From Trileptium ribeirensis (taxonomy: Eukaryota > Nematoda > Enoplea > Enoplida > Thoracostomopsidae): a stretch of DNA of 64,000 bases. Position numbers and translations under genes: made by a program. Shown piece after piece: positions 1 through 12,099 of the stretch; position 1 is the first letter of the stretch, and each line of letters starts with the position of its first letter. The stretch covers positions 1-64,000 of the forward strand of contig JASANE010001426.1 in assembly GCA_030248225.1 (NCBI GenBank), read 5' to 3'. The notes below the pieces were generated by a model. The model searched no databases. It saw nothing but the letters and a program-made list of their open reading frames with translations, and was not told where the DNA came from.

Positions 1-511
1 TTAGTAAACTTAAGTTGACCCCGCCAACCATTTTATCTTGCCATTACCGAGCTCGAATCGCAAACACTTGTTACTGAAAAAGGCTTAATTTCATTTGCTT
101 GTTTTGCTAGCTGAAAATTGGTAAAACCAAATTCAAGTGCCAGAATTTGGACCTTGCGCTCGAACATAATTTCGGCGATTTCGGTGTGGAGAAATTCGGT
201 TCCGTAATGGTTATTCATTTATATTTAGATTATTCAGTATTCGCGAACAAGTTTAATCTCAACATGACGTCACAATCAAATCGATCAAATTAAATTGAGC
301 TCAAGGGTGATCGCGAGCAAAACTGGCTTAATTCAAATCGACAAATTTTCGTTATCAAAAAATTGGGTAATTTATTATTTGAATTTTCGCACTGTGTTCG
401 CCAAAAGTTTTACGCCGAATTTCAATTGATTAGAAACGCGTTCCATAACAAATTTTGTGCAAAATTACAAAATAGGATTGCTGACGGGGTCACCTTAAAC
501 TTACTCGTGCA
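1..511. mobile_element. TAA-flanked MITE, family A (clipped by window start)
   Basis: The left terminus is cut by a few bases; the complete counterpart is 33023-33517. The left end reads TTAGTAAACTTAAGTTG and the reverse complement of the right end (about 490-511) reads TGCACGAGTAAGTTTAAG, so the termini are inverted repeats. Relatives at 28982-29315 and 62231-62558 have exact TAA duplications. A 3-bp TWA duplication is typical of PIF/Harbinger elements; the family assignment rests on that alone. No transposase. Confidence 0.6.
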
Positions 512-1641
512 CAACTCTCCACTCGATGTAACCCCATGATTAGGGCAAATGGTTTCTGCTATTTCCCGGAAAGGAATGGTGAGCTTCACCAAGTTTTTCG
601 ACCAATGTTAAGGGTCAGTCCTATATTTAAATTATGCAAAAGTCAGACTCACTCACTATACGTATTCTCCACTGAAGTCACATTCAGAATGTGACAAATT
701 TTTTATTACCTTAGTCGTTATATGTGATGCGGGAGGAACGTTAAGACGCGTGCATAGATGTGGTAAAATCGAAAAAAGATTTGAATTATGTATAAAATGA
801 GTTCGTTTTAAATTTTGTTAAACACACACGCTTATAGCTAATGAGTAGATTGGAACGGTAGGTTTTAACTTCATTTACTTGAAATTATATTCGTGGCATC
901 GCGATTTAAATTCATTACGTTTATGTGAAATGAAATCGTCTGAAATCAATCCGCATACATAAAACAAAAATCAGTTGTGCTCATGGAGATGAAATCAAAT
1001 CAAATCGATTATAATTGGGTAATATAAATGCTGTTTTAAACGTGAAAAAATTTATACCACATTTCTTTTTTACCTGATCGCTGTTCACATATCGTAGTTT
1101 TAGTATGACTAAATATAAATGCTAACAAAGTATTTCATCAGCTGCTCCTATCCGACGAGCTAAATAATGAATTCAGAGTATTGAACATGTAATTTATAAG
1201 GACCTACACTGCTATATTAAGCATCGCTGATATCAGCCATCTTGTTTGAACAGGTGGCGGTATATACCACCCTGTTGCGCATTTGGTTAAACGAGACGAT
1301 CGTGTCGCAAAAAGAAAATGGCACTAGGTAACGAAATCACTTTTAATTAATGACTGCATGGAATGTATATCCCACGAGATTGAACAAAACATAGAAGTAA
1401 CTGGTGCATACGCAACCAGGTTGAACTAAGAACAACCTTTCTAATTATATCACTAAAAAGCAAAGTTCATATCCCGCAATAGACTTTTGGTGGGCCTACT
1501 GTGCGCCTTAAAACGGGTTTTACGGCAATGATTGGAACGCTATTGCTCTATTCAAAAACCAATAGATATTATTGCTGTATATATGCGGAAATGAATTCAA
1601 TATTATGTGAACTATTCGGAATAGGAAAACTTGTTCTACTT
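512..1641. other. Anonymous duplicated sequence
   Basis: AT-rich, with no convincing reading frame on either strand. The right half (from about 1240) is nearly identical to copy 2 (34240 on), while the left half is visibly more diverged. Confidence 0.6.
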
Positions 1642-1644
1642 TAA

Positions 1645-3467
1645 TGCGTCGTTCACATTAGGGTAAGTGCACTCACTGCGCACGGTTACGTTAGAAACGC
1701 AGTGCTCCTTACACTGCAGTGGTCGTTATGACAATGTCATTCGCTACAAGCTTCGCGCAACAACTGACATTTCCGAACGATGCTTGTAGCGACTATATCA
1801 ATTGAAGTTAGACTGTTTGTAACAACATTGCTTAAAGTTGCACGCGCAGTGTAAGGACATCTAAGATTGCCGCACGATGATGCAATGTGGAACAACATCT
1901 TTGCACTGCAGATATAACAGAAACCGTAGCAGCTGGACCTAAAATAACCTTGCTTCCGTGAAGGCATCTAAAATGAGGTAAAAAACCATCATTCTAAACT
2001 CTAACCTTGGGATGTACACAGTAATTTAACTATGCCAGTTCAAATGTGCTCAATATCATGAAAGCCGGTTAAGTCGTTCCCGAGTTATGGCCGATAACAC
2101 CCATGTGTCACGTTGTCCACTATATATGCTAAACATAAATAGTACAGTGTGGCACTGTCGTTTGCTCCGGCTTCAAGTAGACATCGCGATTATACAGAAT
2201 TGTGCATATTAAGTATGTCAATTATTCCATCACTGATATACCAATTTAAGTAGATATTGGTTTCAATTTTTGTAATAGCTCGCATATGCGTTGAGATGCT
2301 GTCGTGACTGACATATACCGGAAGCATTCACGAGCCTCCAACTGATGTCTACAGACTCGATTTTGCACAGTCCGCATCGCAACAATACCGCGCGAAACTA
2401 CAAGCTGTGGAAGCCGCAGCCGCAGTCTGCTAGGACAGCCCATTTCGTACAGTGTTATTACATGCAACGTTTCGGACAGTGAAATGATGCATTGTTGGTT
2501 AATTTCAAGTGTTCATATGTACGAATATTATGTAAATGATAGACATTTCGGAAAATTTGTATTTTGATGAACTGTTATATTATTCTCCTTCTCCGGAAGT
2601 TTATGACAGATTAAGTTTCTAATCAGCAGCAGTGGCGACGCAATAACATCAGAAATAACGTCTGTAGAACAACTTTAAACGAAAATCGCTGAATGTAATG
2701 ATTCCTGAATGTAAGTAGAAAAGTTGAAAGAACATTTATGATTTGAAAAAATTGACTATATACGTGATTTGAAAAACTGCCAGTATTAGCAACACCGCTT
2801 TAGATTAATCTGTACATGTACACAAATCTTCGTGTAGGATAAACCGGAATACAATATAAATTGTTTATAGTAAACATTAGGTAGCTCACTGTACACATTC
2901 ATCTAAAGAGGCAACCGCATTAGGTGTTGCGATCGTTTGTAACGTTGTTTTTGAATTTTAGATGAAATGAAAACGGTTAAAAAATTGTGTTTTGTTACGT
3001 CGTCAGCGTGCAACAAATTCTGCAGCTTGCTAGCTTATCGACCAGCTTAATATGACAATCTGTAATAAATGCTTTCAAAAAAGTTACTGTATGCCACATC
3101 AGCACTTCTGTAAAGTCTGCAGGTTAAGTCTATGTTCTCAATTGATGTTACACTAGCGTGCAGCTACTGCGGTTTCTCTTACAAATGCAGTGCAAAGAAT
3201 CTATTCCTCATTATATACACCATTGTGCGGCTATCTTTGTTGTCGTTACACTGCGTGTGCAACTTTAAAAAATGTTGTTACAAGCAGTGTAACGGCAATT
3301 GATATAGTCGCTACAAGCATCGTTCGGAAATGTCAGTTGTTGCACGAAGCTTGTAGCGGCTGACAACATTGTTATTACAATGTAACGACAACTGCAATGT
3401 AACGAACACTGCGGTTCTCGCGTAAACCGCGTACAGTGATTGCACGCATCTTCATGTGATCGACGCA
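1645..3467. mobile_element. Non-autonomous TIR element with ~245-bp inverted termini, TAA duplication
   Basis: The left terminus starts TGCGTCGTTCACATTAGG and the right terminus, reverse complemented, starts TGCGTCGATCACATGAAG. The match continues for about 245 bases, including a shared core GCAACAACTGACATTTCC. TAA lies immediately outside both ends (1642-1644 and 3468-3470), a 3-bp target duplication of the PIF/Harbinger kind. The interior has only short unconserved frames and no transposase. The counterpart in copy 2 is 34637-36472. Confidence 0.75.
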
Positions 3468-3681
3468 TAACAGTTAGCTTATAATGGTTGTAGCTCCTGC
3501 GGTGCACAGCAGTGGAAGTGCACTGTTGAAAATCTTGTACAGGTGTCATAGAACAATGGGGGGGGGCAGAAATCAAGCAGTTTTGGCTTTTATGGCCGTC
3601 TGTAGAGACAAAAATCGGTTACGGCTGGCTGTGTAATATTTTAGTTTCATGTAGATAGTTATAAAATACTTTTGTATCTTA

Positions 3682-3780
3682 TGCGGCGTTCACCTTATAA
3701 TGTCACCGATGTTTGAAACTTTTGTCCCCCTGTAGTTGCGACCCTGCCGTATAGACGGTCAGGGTGGCATCCATACTGTA
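3682..3780. mobile_element. Left end of a TGCGGCGTTCAC-family MITE
   Basis: Preceded by TTA and starting TGCGGCGTTCACC, this ~100-base piece matches the left half of the complete MITE at 14836-15180, including the shared TTTTGTCCCCCTGTAG. No matching right terminus is visible nearby, so it looks truncated. Confidence 0.5.
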
Positions 3781-3964
3781 AATCAATTGCCGAGGGTGTA
3801 CTACATACCCTTAGCTATTACGTTTTATTTTTACAGTGTCGTACACAACTCGAGCTGCCAATTTGGCGCGAATTAACTATAATGGACACTGTCTGTATCT
3901 AGTGTGGTTTATTGGTCAATTGTGGTGTGTATCCTTGTTTAATTGGAGTAAATGCTTGACCAAA

Positions 3965-4730
3965 TGTCTCCTAGGGTAGTCCTAGAGCAATCAAACTTCT
4001 TATGTGGCGTTCACATTCATTATAGGTTGACTGTAATGTTTTAGGTCGCTCCACACTGTTGATAACGCTATAAGAGTTTCGAAATGTGAAAAAATAGCCA
4101 GCTGTTTCTCGCCAAAGCACTTGTTCAGCTTTTCCACAACTACTTTGTAATTCTCTGCGGTCAGTCGATATCCTTCTACTACACGGTGTGCTTCGCAAAA
4201 CAATTACCCACGAAGGTACTTCAATTTATCAATTGTTGATATTTCTGTATTTTCAGGAATCGTAGACTTAAAACTGTACCAAAATTCATTCCAATTAAGT
4301 GCGGCACCGACAAACTTCGCAGTTTGAAGTTTCGGTAAATGGACTGCTGCGAACGGGGATGATGATAACGATAAGTCACTTGAAACATTGCGATTAGTTA
4401 GAGCTGTTTGTTCTGACTGCAAATGTTATAAGTGTGACTTTTGATATTCAAGAAAGTGCTGGCATCGAGGATGACTTCATCTACTTCAAGCAACCTTTTG
4501 ACTTCTCTAGCTATTTCATGGTTCGTCTCCACTGTTGAAGCTACTAAATGATCAAGTTTGAACAATCTCTGATAGTCATCGAGTTTTTTAACCCAGCTTT
4601 CTGCCAGCTCCAATTCAGTTGCATTTGCAATAACTTGTAACTTATTACTTCTCACGATAAGTTTAGTAACATTAGCCCGCAACGCTTTTCGTTGCTGTAT
4701 ATATAGCTTTGATTGTAATTCAGCAGTCAA
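3965..4730 (-). pseudogene. BEL/Pao retrotransposon gag remnant (DUF1759-type)
   Basis: Read on the minus strand, three frames together resemble the DUF1759 region of BEL/Pao Gag. An N-terminal charged segment (4398-4730) contains KLDDYQRLF. A central segment (4204-4422) has the signature LPKLQTAKF...NWNEFWYSF followed by DKLKYLRG. A third segment (4000-4203) has LTAENYKVVVEKLNKCFG, and its continuation YNECERHIRSLIALG lies in another frame. Known family members read PKLxLPxFxGDPLEWxEFWDSF and LTxxNYxxAxxLLxxRFG at these places. There are at least two frameshifts and one in-frame stop, the start codon equivalent is TTG here (ATG in copy 2), and there is no protease or polymerase downstream. 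It is therefore a decayed fragment. Gag would form the capsid of the retroelement. Copy 2 counterpart: 36968-37728. Confidence 0.75.
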
Positions 4731-4735
4731 TGTAT

Positions 4736-5809
4736 ATAGGCTAACTTTGCGTTTATGTAATATCGATGCCTTAATCTATATCGTTAAACATGTGCTTATC
4801 CTGATCAGGTCAAATAGAGGTTATTTAGTTGTAAATATTTGTATTACAAAGATATATAACTGACCCCGTAGAAATGACGAAACAGCAACAGTTTTCTTGA
4901 TCAGAAAGTTCCAAATGCTTCGGTGCCAGCAACATATTGCAGCAATGTAGCAGACAATGAATAATCCAACAGGGATGAGCAATGGAGAAGGACCATGTGG
5001 AATTAATTGAAAATCAATTGGCTTGGCTGAATGTAACTGAGTTGAGGTATCAGCCCGAATTTACGAATAATCCGCCGTTATTGACAATACCGACAACTAA
5101 CGATCATAACCTCAAAACAAAACAAAACAAACCATATCAACTCAACTTTCTCTCTCCCCTCAGGTCCAAAAAATAACAGTTCAATAACTGGTCTACCACC
5201 CCTCCCGCTTACCCATCCACGCCCAGACCTTGACCTCCGTTCTTGGCAGCTACATAATCGGGTGAAATTTGAAACAAACTTACTTTCACAAACTTAAAAT
5301 TGTTTCCTAAAATTTTTTAACCATTTTTGTTATTTTGTATCAGCCAAAGTTTCAATATTTGCCACATTTTCTCTAGTTTTGCCAGAATTTTCCGTACATG
5401 CCAATGGTGCGTACAGGGTAAATATGACTTAGGGGGGGAGACCCTTAGGAGGGCAAGCATTTACTCCATATGGACGAACACCAATGACTTTACTAAATAG
5501 TGATAAATGCTTACTGCTTACTGCAATAAATAAACTGCTTACTAAATAGTATACTGTGTAGCACGGCTCAAATGTTCTTCACCTAACTGGCTTTTGCAAG
5601 ATCAACATAACAGGGTAGAATGAATAACTTTAAAACCACGGTTCTTTAAAAAAGGAAAAGCAATTGAAGATCTTTCTTGTCCGAAAGGCTATTCAAAATT
5701 TTAATTTCAAAATTTAATTGACATAGCAGCTAGCCCATTTGAACGCGTGACATAATTAGGACCCTCCGGATTCATCTTATCGCAAATGATGCATACTGTT
5801 CTTGGCCAA
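4736..5809. other. No gene seen; possible 5' flank of the BEL/Pao remnant
   Basis: It lies upstream of the gag remnant on the minus strand. I could not delimit an LTR. A short (CAAAA)n run sits near 5113-5133. The stretch is about 99 percent like copy 2. Confidence 0.45.
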
Positions 5810-6006
5810 AGTAACCCCGAGGGGCGGAAATACAATGCATGCCATGCCGTTCTTGATATGCTAAGCCTAAGCCTTAGTCTTAGATTAAGCTAAGGTCCTT
5901 ATATGAGACATACACTTAGCTTAAGCCTAAGTCTGCCGCCCCCGAACTTCCCGCTCTAAGCTGTTCCTTTTTGTAACGTTATAACGTACCGCCCCTCAGG
6001 GTTACT
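5810..6006. mobile_element. Small palindromic MITE with AGTAACCC ends
   Basis: The left end reads AGTAACCCCGAGGGGCGG and the right end is its near-perfect reverse complement (CCGCCCCTCAGGGTTACT). The centre contains repeated CTTAGCTTAAGCCTAAG motifs that can pair internally. Copy 2 has it at 38806-39002. A diverged relative occupies the middle of the palindromic element at 21634-22368. Confidence 0.65.
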
Positions 6007-6775
6007 GGAGCCCGTTTATCTTCGACTGTCGAGCCGGACTGTACTTTTGTCACGAAGTGTTACGCTGAGTCCCTATAACTTACGGTGGAGACTATTTAGT
6101 CTGCGAAGATTACGCTTTACTATACGTACCTTAATAATGCACCAAATGCCGCATACTGCTTAAAAAGTCATTCTATATATGAAAAACACATATGTAACTT
6201 AAAATTAGTGCGAAAATGCTATAGAACAAAATATTATTATACTAAGCACAACACTAATTATAATTTCTCAATTGACGGCTCAGCCGAACGCTCCGTTTGT
6301 CGAGCAGAGCCTAGCTAAACTATCTATTTGTCAAATTAACACAATTTAAGCTATCAAAATGTACCATAGTAGTCCAGCTAAGCTATAGTTCACCCGAACT
6401 AGTCGAGTTGGACGCGTGACATAATTTGGCCATGGCGCACGCATCTTATCGCAAATTATGCATTATCAGATCAAATACACTGAATGCTGCAGTATTATCG
6501 CATGACCACAAGCGAACAATTCATGATGTAGGCTAAGTCAAGTTTCTAGTGACTTGCTTATTCATTAGGTACTAAGCGTGAGATTCGGACGGTCCATTAT
6601 GTAAGCGCTACCTTGTTTTGCGTTATAAATAGTTGAAATAATGTATACATAAAATGAGCGAAGTATTTTTTGCCTCCCTCAGTCTGAAAATTGTCAATTC
6701 TGAACATACTGGTCAATCTTTGTCAGTCACACATTCAATGAATCCTCTAATCGTTTAATGTTTCAATCGCTTCAA
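6007..6775. other. Anonymous duplicated sequence
   Basis: No gene, RNA or element ends recognised. Nearly identical to 39003-39766. Confidence 0.5.
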
Positions 6776-7893
6776 TCGAACCATAGTTGGCCAACAAAAC
6801 TGCTTTAGTCGCAAAAGTGGTAACCAGACCAGGGAAAAATAATGAGGGGCTGAACTCGTAATACCTACTTTGTAGGCACGCTCTTCAACTAGCCAAGAAC
6901 TTTTGGGGACCTCCCCTTTTTTTGGTCTTAAACAAGGGCCCCAATTTTAAATCAGGAAAATTTTAAATCTTTTTTTCGGGAAATTTAACTTAACGAACAA
7001 CAAAGACACACTGTGAAAAAACACACACGAGAGACAAACGACACCAAACGCAAGCCAAAAAACAAAGCGAAAAATCATACACCACTCTATAACAACTTTA
7101 GTACGCAGCCATTAAGCGGATAAAATTTGCGATCATATTCTCCCCCTATACAAAGAGCCCCAATAAATCAGAAAATAAATCATTAGAAAATTTACTTTCT
7201 AAACAATCGACAAACTTGAATAGTACATGAGTTACAGCATCATGGTTCAACAAGCGCAAAGACAGCGAAAAAGCGCACCATACACAGACGCACCACAACA
7301 CACAACAAACCCCAAAAAAAACCAAAACCACAAACAACAACCACCCTAAAAAGAACGGTTTCAATCAAACCATAGTTCGTCAAAACGGCTGGATGAGTCG
7401 CAAAAGTTGTAACAATTTAATGGCGAAAAATTAATGAGCGCTTGACTCTGTTATAACGACTTTTGTAGTTACGCAGCTTCATTTAACGTCAATAATTTTT
7501 GGCGATCATCTCTATTTATTGGTCTATACAAAGAGCCCCAATTTTAAATCAGGAAAATTTTAAATCATTTTTTCAGGAAAATGTTTACTTTACAAACAAT
7601 TTAGGACAAACTGTGAAATCATACATTCGAGGTTACAGCGTCATGGTTCTAAAGAACGGTTTCAATCAAACCATAGTTCGTCTAAACGGCTGGATGAATC
7701 ACGAAAGTTGTATCTATTTAAGATCGACATGTACTATTAAAATTACCATAACACAATGCCGAAGGATTAATGAATGCTTGTTCTATTATAACGACTTTTG
7801 TAATTACGCAGCTTCGTTTAACGCCTATAATATTTGGCAATCATTTCTATTTATTGGGCTTATTCGAATAATACAATTAGCTCCAATTTTATA
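6776..7893. repeat. ~298-bp tandem repeat, about four units
   Basis: The anchor AATCRAACCATAGTT recurs at 6776, 7363 and 7664, with an obscured unit between 6776 and 7363 (spacing 587, twice about 293). Copy 2 has only two units (anchors 39767 and 40064). The first two units here are strongly altered, while the last two match copy 2 closely. The open frame at 7499-7894 is a by-product of the repeat. Confidence 0.7.
7010..7345. other. Stretch depleted of G and T inside the tandem repeat
   Basis: Runs such as CACCACAACACACAACAAAC replace ordinary repeat sequence. Recognisable repeat words survive between them (CATGGTTC, AAAGAGCCCCAA). See also 12100-12878. Confidence 0.55.
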
Positions 7894-8053
7894 GCATTCA
7901 TGCTAAATGCGTAATTCGACTATAAAAGGTATGGCCGCACAGCCAATGCTCCGCATATTCGTACTGTTGCTTTTTGTGGTATTAGTTAAAGTAGCGACAT
8001 TTGTTTGTAAAAAAGATACGAGTTTTTTTGTTACTTTATCGTGAAAATTAGCC

Positions 8054-10628
8054 AAACATTACATTCGATAATATGTAACAGCTTTCATGAGATGTTACCC
8101 ATAGCGGGTTCCTTGTAATAACTTTGGTACGTTGTTACCCATAAGCGCTTGTATGTAACATTGCTAGTGTTGTTACGTGCACTCGCTGCTTTATAACAAC
8201 AATTGAATGTTGTTAGCACATTTTAACCATACATGCTCAAGGCCAGAAGTCTCGGCGGATGTAGCCGGCTCGACGTGGATATACGTGAGGTCGGTCAAGG
8301 GAGTCAGTCGATTAGATTGGGGTATGGCAGAGTTTGCTCGTTCACGGAATAATGAGCCCATCTATTTGAAAATTTTTGTTACGCCCGACATGCCGTATAT
8401 AGCGGTGTTAGATATGACATGTCGTATGTAACATTGGAATGCCTGCAACACGCAAATTTTTGCATCCCGAATTGTTTTAAAGAATTAGACCAAACCGCAT
8501 CGTCGTCATCACTTTTGCTATCGAAAAAAGATTTTATCGAAATACATCCACTCGGAAAAGAGCTATGAATGACAGCGATAGACAAAAAACGGAATTTTCA
8601 CTATTATCTGCTAGTGCCCTCAGTGGAAACTCTGCTCGCTTCGCTGCTCCGTTTCAATAAGTAGCCAATAGTGTTGAAATATTGAAGCGGTCATCAACGG
8701 CTACCGTCAGCTGAACTATGGGTTGGAACTGTAGATGCGATTGGGTAAAAATCAACAAAATATAAGTAAATTTCTTTAACAATCTTGTTAGTAATATCAC
8801 ATAAAGCTTTCATAAGCTTGAGATTGTACATAAAGAGTCAACCGAGGGACCTCAGTTTATTAACCGCTCCCGTTAGTATACTTTCTTGTGAAGTATTGAC
8901 TTGTTTGTATAACATCGAAATTGGAACGCTAAAACCGTGTTAGGAATCTTTAACAAACATTGCAATACATATAATATGAAGATGTATAAAAATATTTTAT
9001 GCTAGTTTTTTAATAAAGATAATTTCGGAATGCTACATTCCGTAAATAATTGAAACTCTTCCAGAAAATATAATTGCTGGGTGTTGTAACATTAATTACG
9101 ACCAAATTTTACGGTAAGACGAATTTTACCTTAAAACCTCCAATGCAGATGAAAAGAATTCAATAAAGCGTTCAGTTCAATATTGACCGTCTATTTCTCT
9201 ATCCTCGCCTAACGCCCAGCTGCTACCGGGTTGATTGTCTACGACATATGCCTACATCGCAACCTCATCGAGGCTTTGCCACATATTTTCACGAAACACA
9301 TTTATTCACAAAATTCATCGTATGCGGTTGTGCGTTGAAGACACTTTCATTTGTATAATTTTGGCTGCATCTGTGGATAATTTAGATTTGTTTTTCAACT
9401 ATGACCCCGCGAGAATAATATATATACATGTTCAAATTATAACGCATACGTATTTATAGAAGAAGAATATATAATATGTAAACATATGCGACTACAATTG
9501 ATTGTATAAATTCTAAATATATATTGAGATTTATAGTGGACCACCGTAATAGGAAAATTATAATTTTCTTGAGTGTGTTTTTATGATGATATGACACATA
9601 GTTGTAATAACTTGGCAAAATAAACTCCAATTTTTGTAGCAAATATTGAGCAGTGCGTGTTAAAGAGTTTTTGCTACAGTGATAGCCGCGCAGATTACTT
9701 TATTAACGCAATTTATTTTATCATATTGAAAGATACTCCGAACGGGAAAATAAACCCAAATTAATAATCTTTACTTCCAACCAGGAACGGGGTAGCAGAT
9801 TGTGACACGTTTGGCATTTTTTACATACGTTCTGAACAACGCTTCGCTATGATCGTTGCAGCTTTCAACTACTTTACGAAATTGTTATACAAAACGCTTG
9901 AAGTGGAACGGAGAATTTCTTATGTGTATTTTACTTTAAGCATATCATCTTTCATGATAATAACGTAAAACTAGTGACGTGTTTCTGTTAATATAGGAAA
10001 AATTTTGTTAGATAAACGACAAACTGTAGACAGAGACCGTTAGTTGAATACGTATCTTCTGAGTCCGCATATCAATTGCTGTTCGGTTATTTTTTCTTCC
10101 GGAGACGTTACGCCGGCACTGTAGGAAGTTGGCAGCGTCACCGTAGTTGCACATTTGGATATTTAAACGCAACGACAACATATCAATTGGGTATTACTCT
10201 TGCACCCTACACCAGGAAATATGTTATCTATCGATCATATATGTTATTTTTGAACATAACAGGGGAGTTTTGCAGTATAACTTCGTAAGTTTTGCAGTAT
10301 AAAGAATACAATCATAGGTGTCGTTAATCTTCTGTGAACACTGCAATACCCCCCCGCCAAAAAACCGACTGACACCCTTACAGGCCGAACACAAAGCTCC
10401 TGCCCTCGTGGCACCGGCTCCCATCAATTGAGATCTTGGACATTGAGTATGTACGGTTAAGAATATGCGTAACAAAATTCGATTGTTGTTATAAAGCTGC
10501 ACGCAACAACACTAGCAATGTTCTTACATACAAGCGCTAATGGGTAACAACGTACCAAGGTTGTTACGCAGGACCTGCTTTGCGTAACAACTCACGAAGG
10601 TTGTTACATAACATCGAATGTAATGTTT
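8054..10628. mobile_element. 2.6 kb TIR element with ~165-bp termini
   Basis: Left end AAACATTACATTCGATAATA and the reverse complement of the right end (AAACATTACATTCGATGTTA) match, and the match continues about 165 bases through GGGTAACAACGTACCAA and ACACTAGCAATGTT. Words such as GTTACCCATA and TGTAACA recur inside each terminus, as in subterminal transposase-binding arrays. No transposase frame is seen in the interior, and I could not fix a clean target duplication. Copy 2: 40454-43039. Confidence 0.7.
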
Positions 10629-12099
10629 CCATACACACGTGCGTATATGCTGATGATGTCGAGTAAGTGCCACATATTTTTCTGTGAATCGCGCATATAT
10701 ATGCTGTTATAATATCAAATTTATCTATTGTGATAAATAATGTGCTTTTCAAAATAAAGAATTTGCCTACAAGAAATATATTGCATTCTCTGGTTGACGA
10801 ACAACTTTGCTTGGAGTGCTACAATGCAGTGTGCTAGAATTCCATACCCTATATTGCATAATTATATCAATGATGCTGCAAATTGTAATCAATTTAATTT
10901 ATTTTACGAGACAGTGATGTTAACCTGAACACTAATAATGCTAACCTGATACCAATGATTGTTTAGCTTGCACAATGACATATTATTAAATAGGTCATTG
11001 CATTGCATTAAACAAGTCTATGCGTTATATATTTACACTAAATATACTTAACCAAGCCTTTCCTGGTAATGTATTGAATGCAAAGATTAATCGAAAGAAC
11101 GAAAAATTGCACATTTACATATGGTTATTTAGCCCATACGGTGAATTTGCAGTGTATACGCAGCAAAATCAAGATAGTTGCATTCTATTTTGTTTAATGA
11201 CACGTTGTACGTAAATTATAGGGTTTGCAATTATAGTATGTGTTACGCTGTTACTGTTGTAATGTGAAAATTTAACTCTCTTTGTGATACGACAGGTCTG
11301 ACAAATTTAAATCAATAAAAATTCAAAATAAATGCCCATCTAAAATGCAAATTATTAGTGAAACGTGTTAGAAAATTGTTGATGTATATATTTCGTTTAT
11401 TCATGGTAAATACTAAAGACGTAAAGACGGTCTCGTATCTAGTATAACTGGATTCTGCTGGAGACAAGTCATGCGAGAAATTAATTTATAAAAATACGAA
11501 CAGCTTACTGATATATTTGTATGTATTCCGCGGAAGTATAATAATTTTGCACACAACTGCTAGAATTGAAAGTACAAATATTTCATTACCGTTGGATATT
11601 AATCCCCAAATATAATATGCGAAACAGTTATACATTATAAATCATCGAGCTTAGACAGGTAGACCATAATCTTTACCTCACTGGCTTTGCATTGTACTGG
11701 TATTTGAGTAATTGTATTGGTTTTTTACTATATTAAATACAAACTAATCTTTGGCATTCAAAACACAAACATTGAATAAGGACTGTTACATTTTGGGACA
11801 GGTTCTACGGATACGGATATGTTTTCCATGGGAGGGATTCGAAGTTCCGAATTAATATGGAATGTAATGTAATCATTTGTACATTTTCGCGCATTGGGAA
11901 ACAAATGTTGACATTGAATAAAGTGCGCAATCGTGTTTAACACGAATATTGTATTGCTGATGTATAAGCCAACGTTAAGTGAAGAAACAATTTGGGGTCA
12001 TACCGCCAGAATCTGCGAAGCATTGAAGTTTACAAATTAAGTATTATTTCTAGGCATAAAGCAAACGGGTTAGTATTTAAATATTCAAATTCGTACGAC
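10629..12099. other. Anonymous duplicated sequence with an empty hAT target site
   Basis: No gene recognised. GAATTTGC at 10759-10766 is the uninterrupted counterpart of the 8-bp duplication GAATTTAC that flanks the hAT-type element in copy 2 (43170-43177 and 44365-44372). Short frames such as 11020-11214 and 11758-11943 are preserved in copy 2 only because the block is almost identical. Confidence 0.5.

Noticed and set aside
4005..4020. TGTGGCGTTCACATTC resembling a second MITE terminus
   Set aside because: It is inside the gag remnant, where it encodes expected residues, and is in the same orientation as the 3682 end, so it cannot be the missing right terminus.
4900..4945. Possible retrotransposon primer-binding site (TGGCACCGAAGC on the minus strand)
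   Set aside because: No LTR end could be placed next to it and the match to a tRNA 3' end is short.
5870..5935. CCTAAG/CTTAGG words suggesting arthropod-type telomeric repeats
   Set aside because: Irregular, part of the internal palindrome of a MITE, not an array.
7499..7894. 131-codon frame
   Set aside because: It lies wholly in the 298-bp tandem repeat, is shortened in copy 2 by a single-base length difference, and shows no domain.
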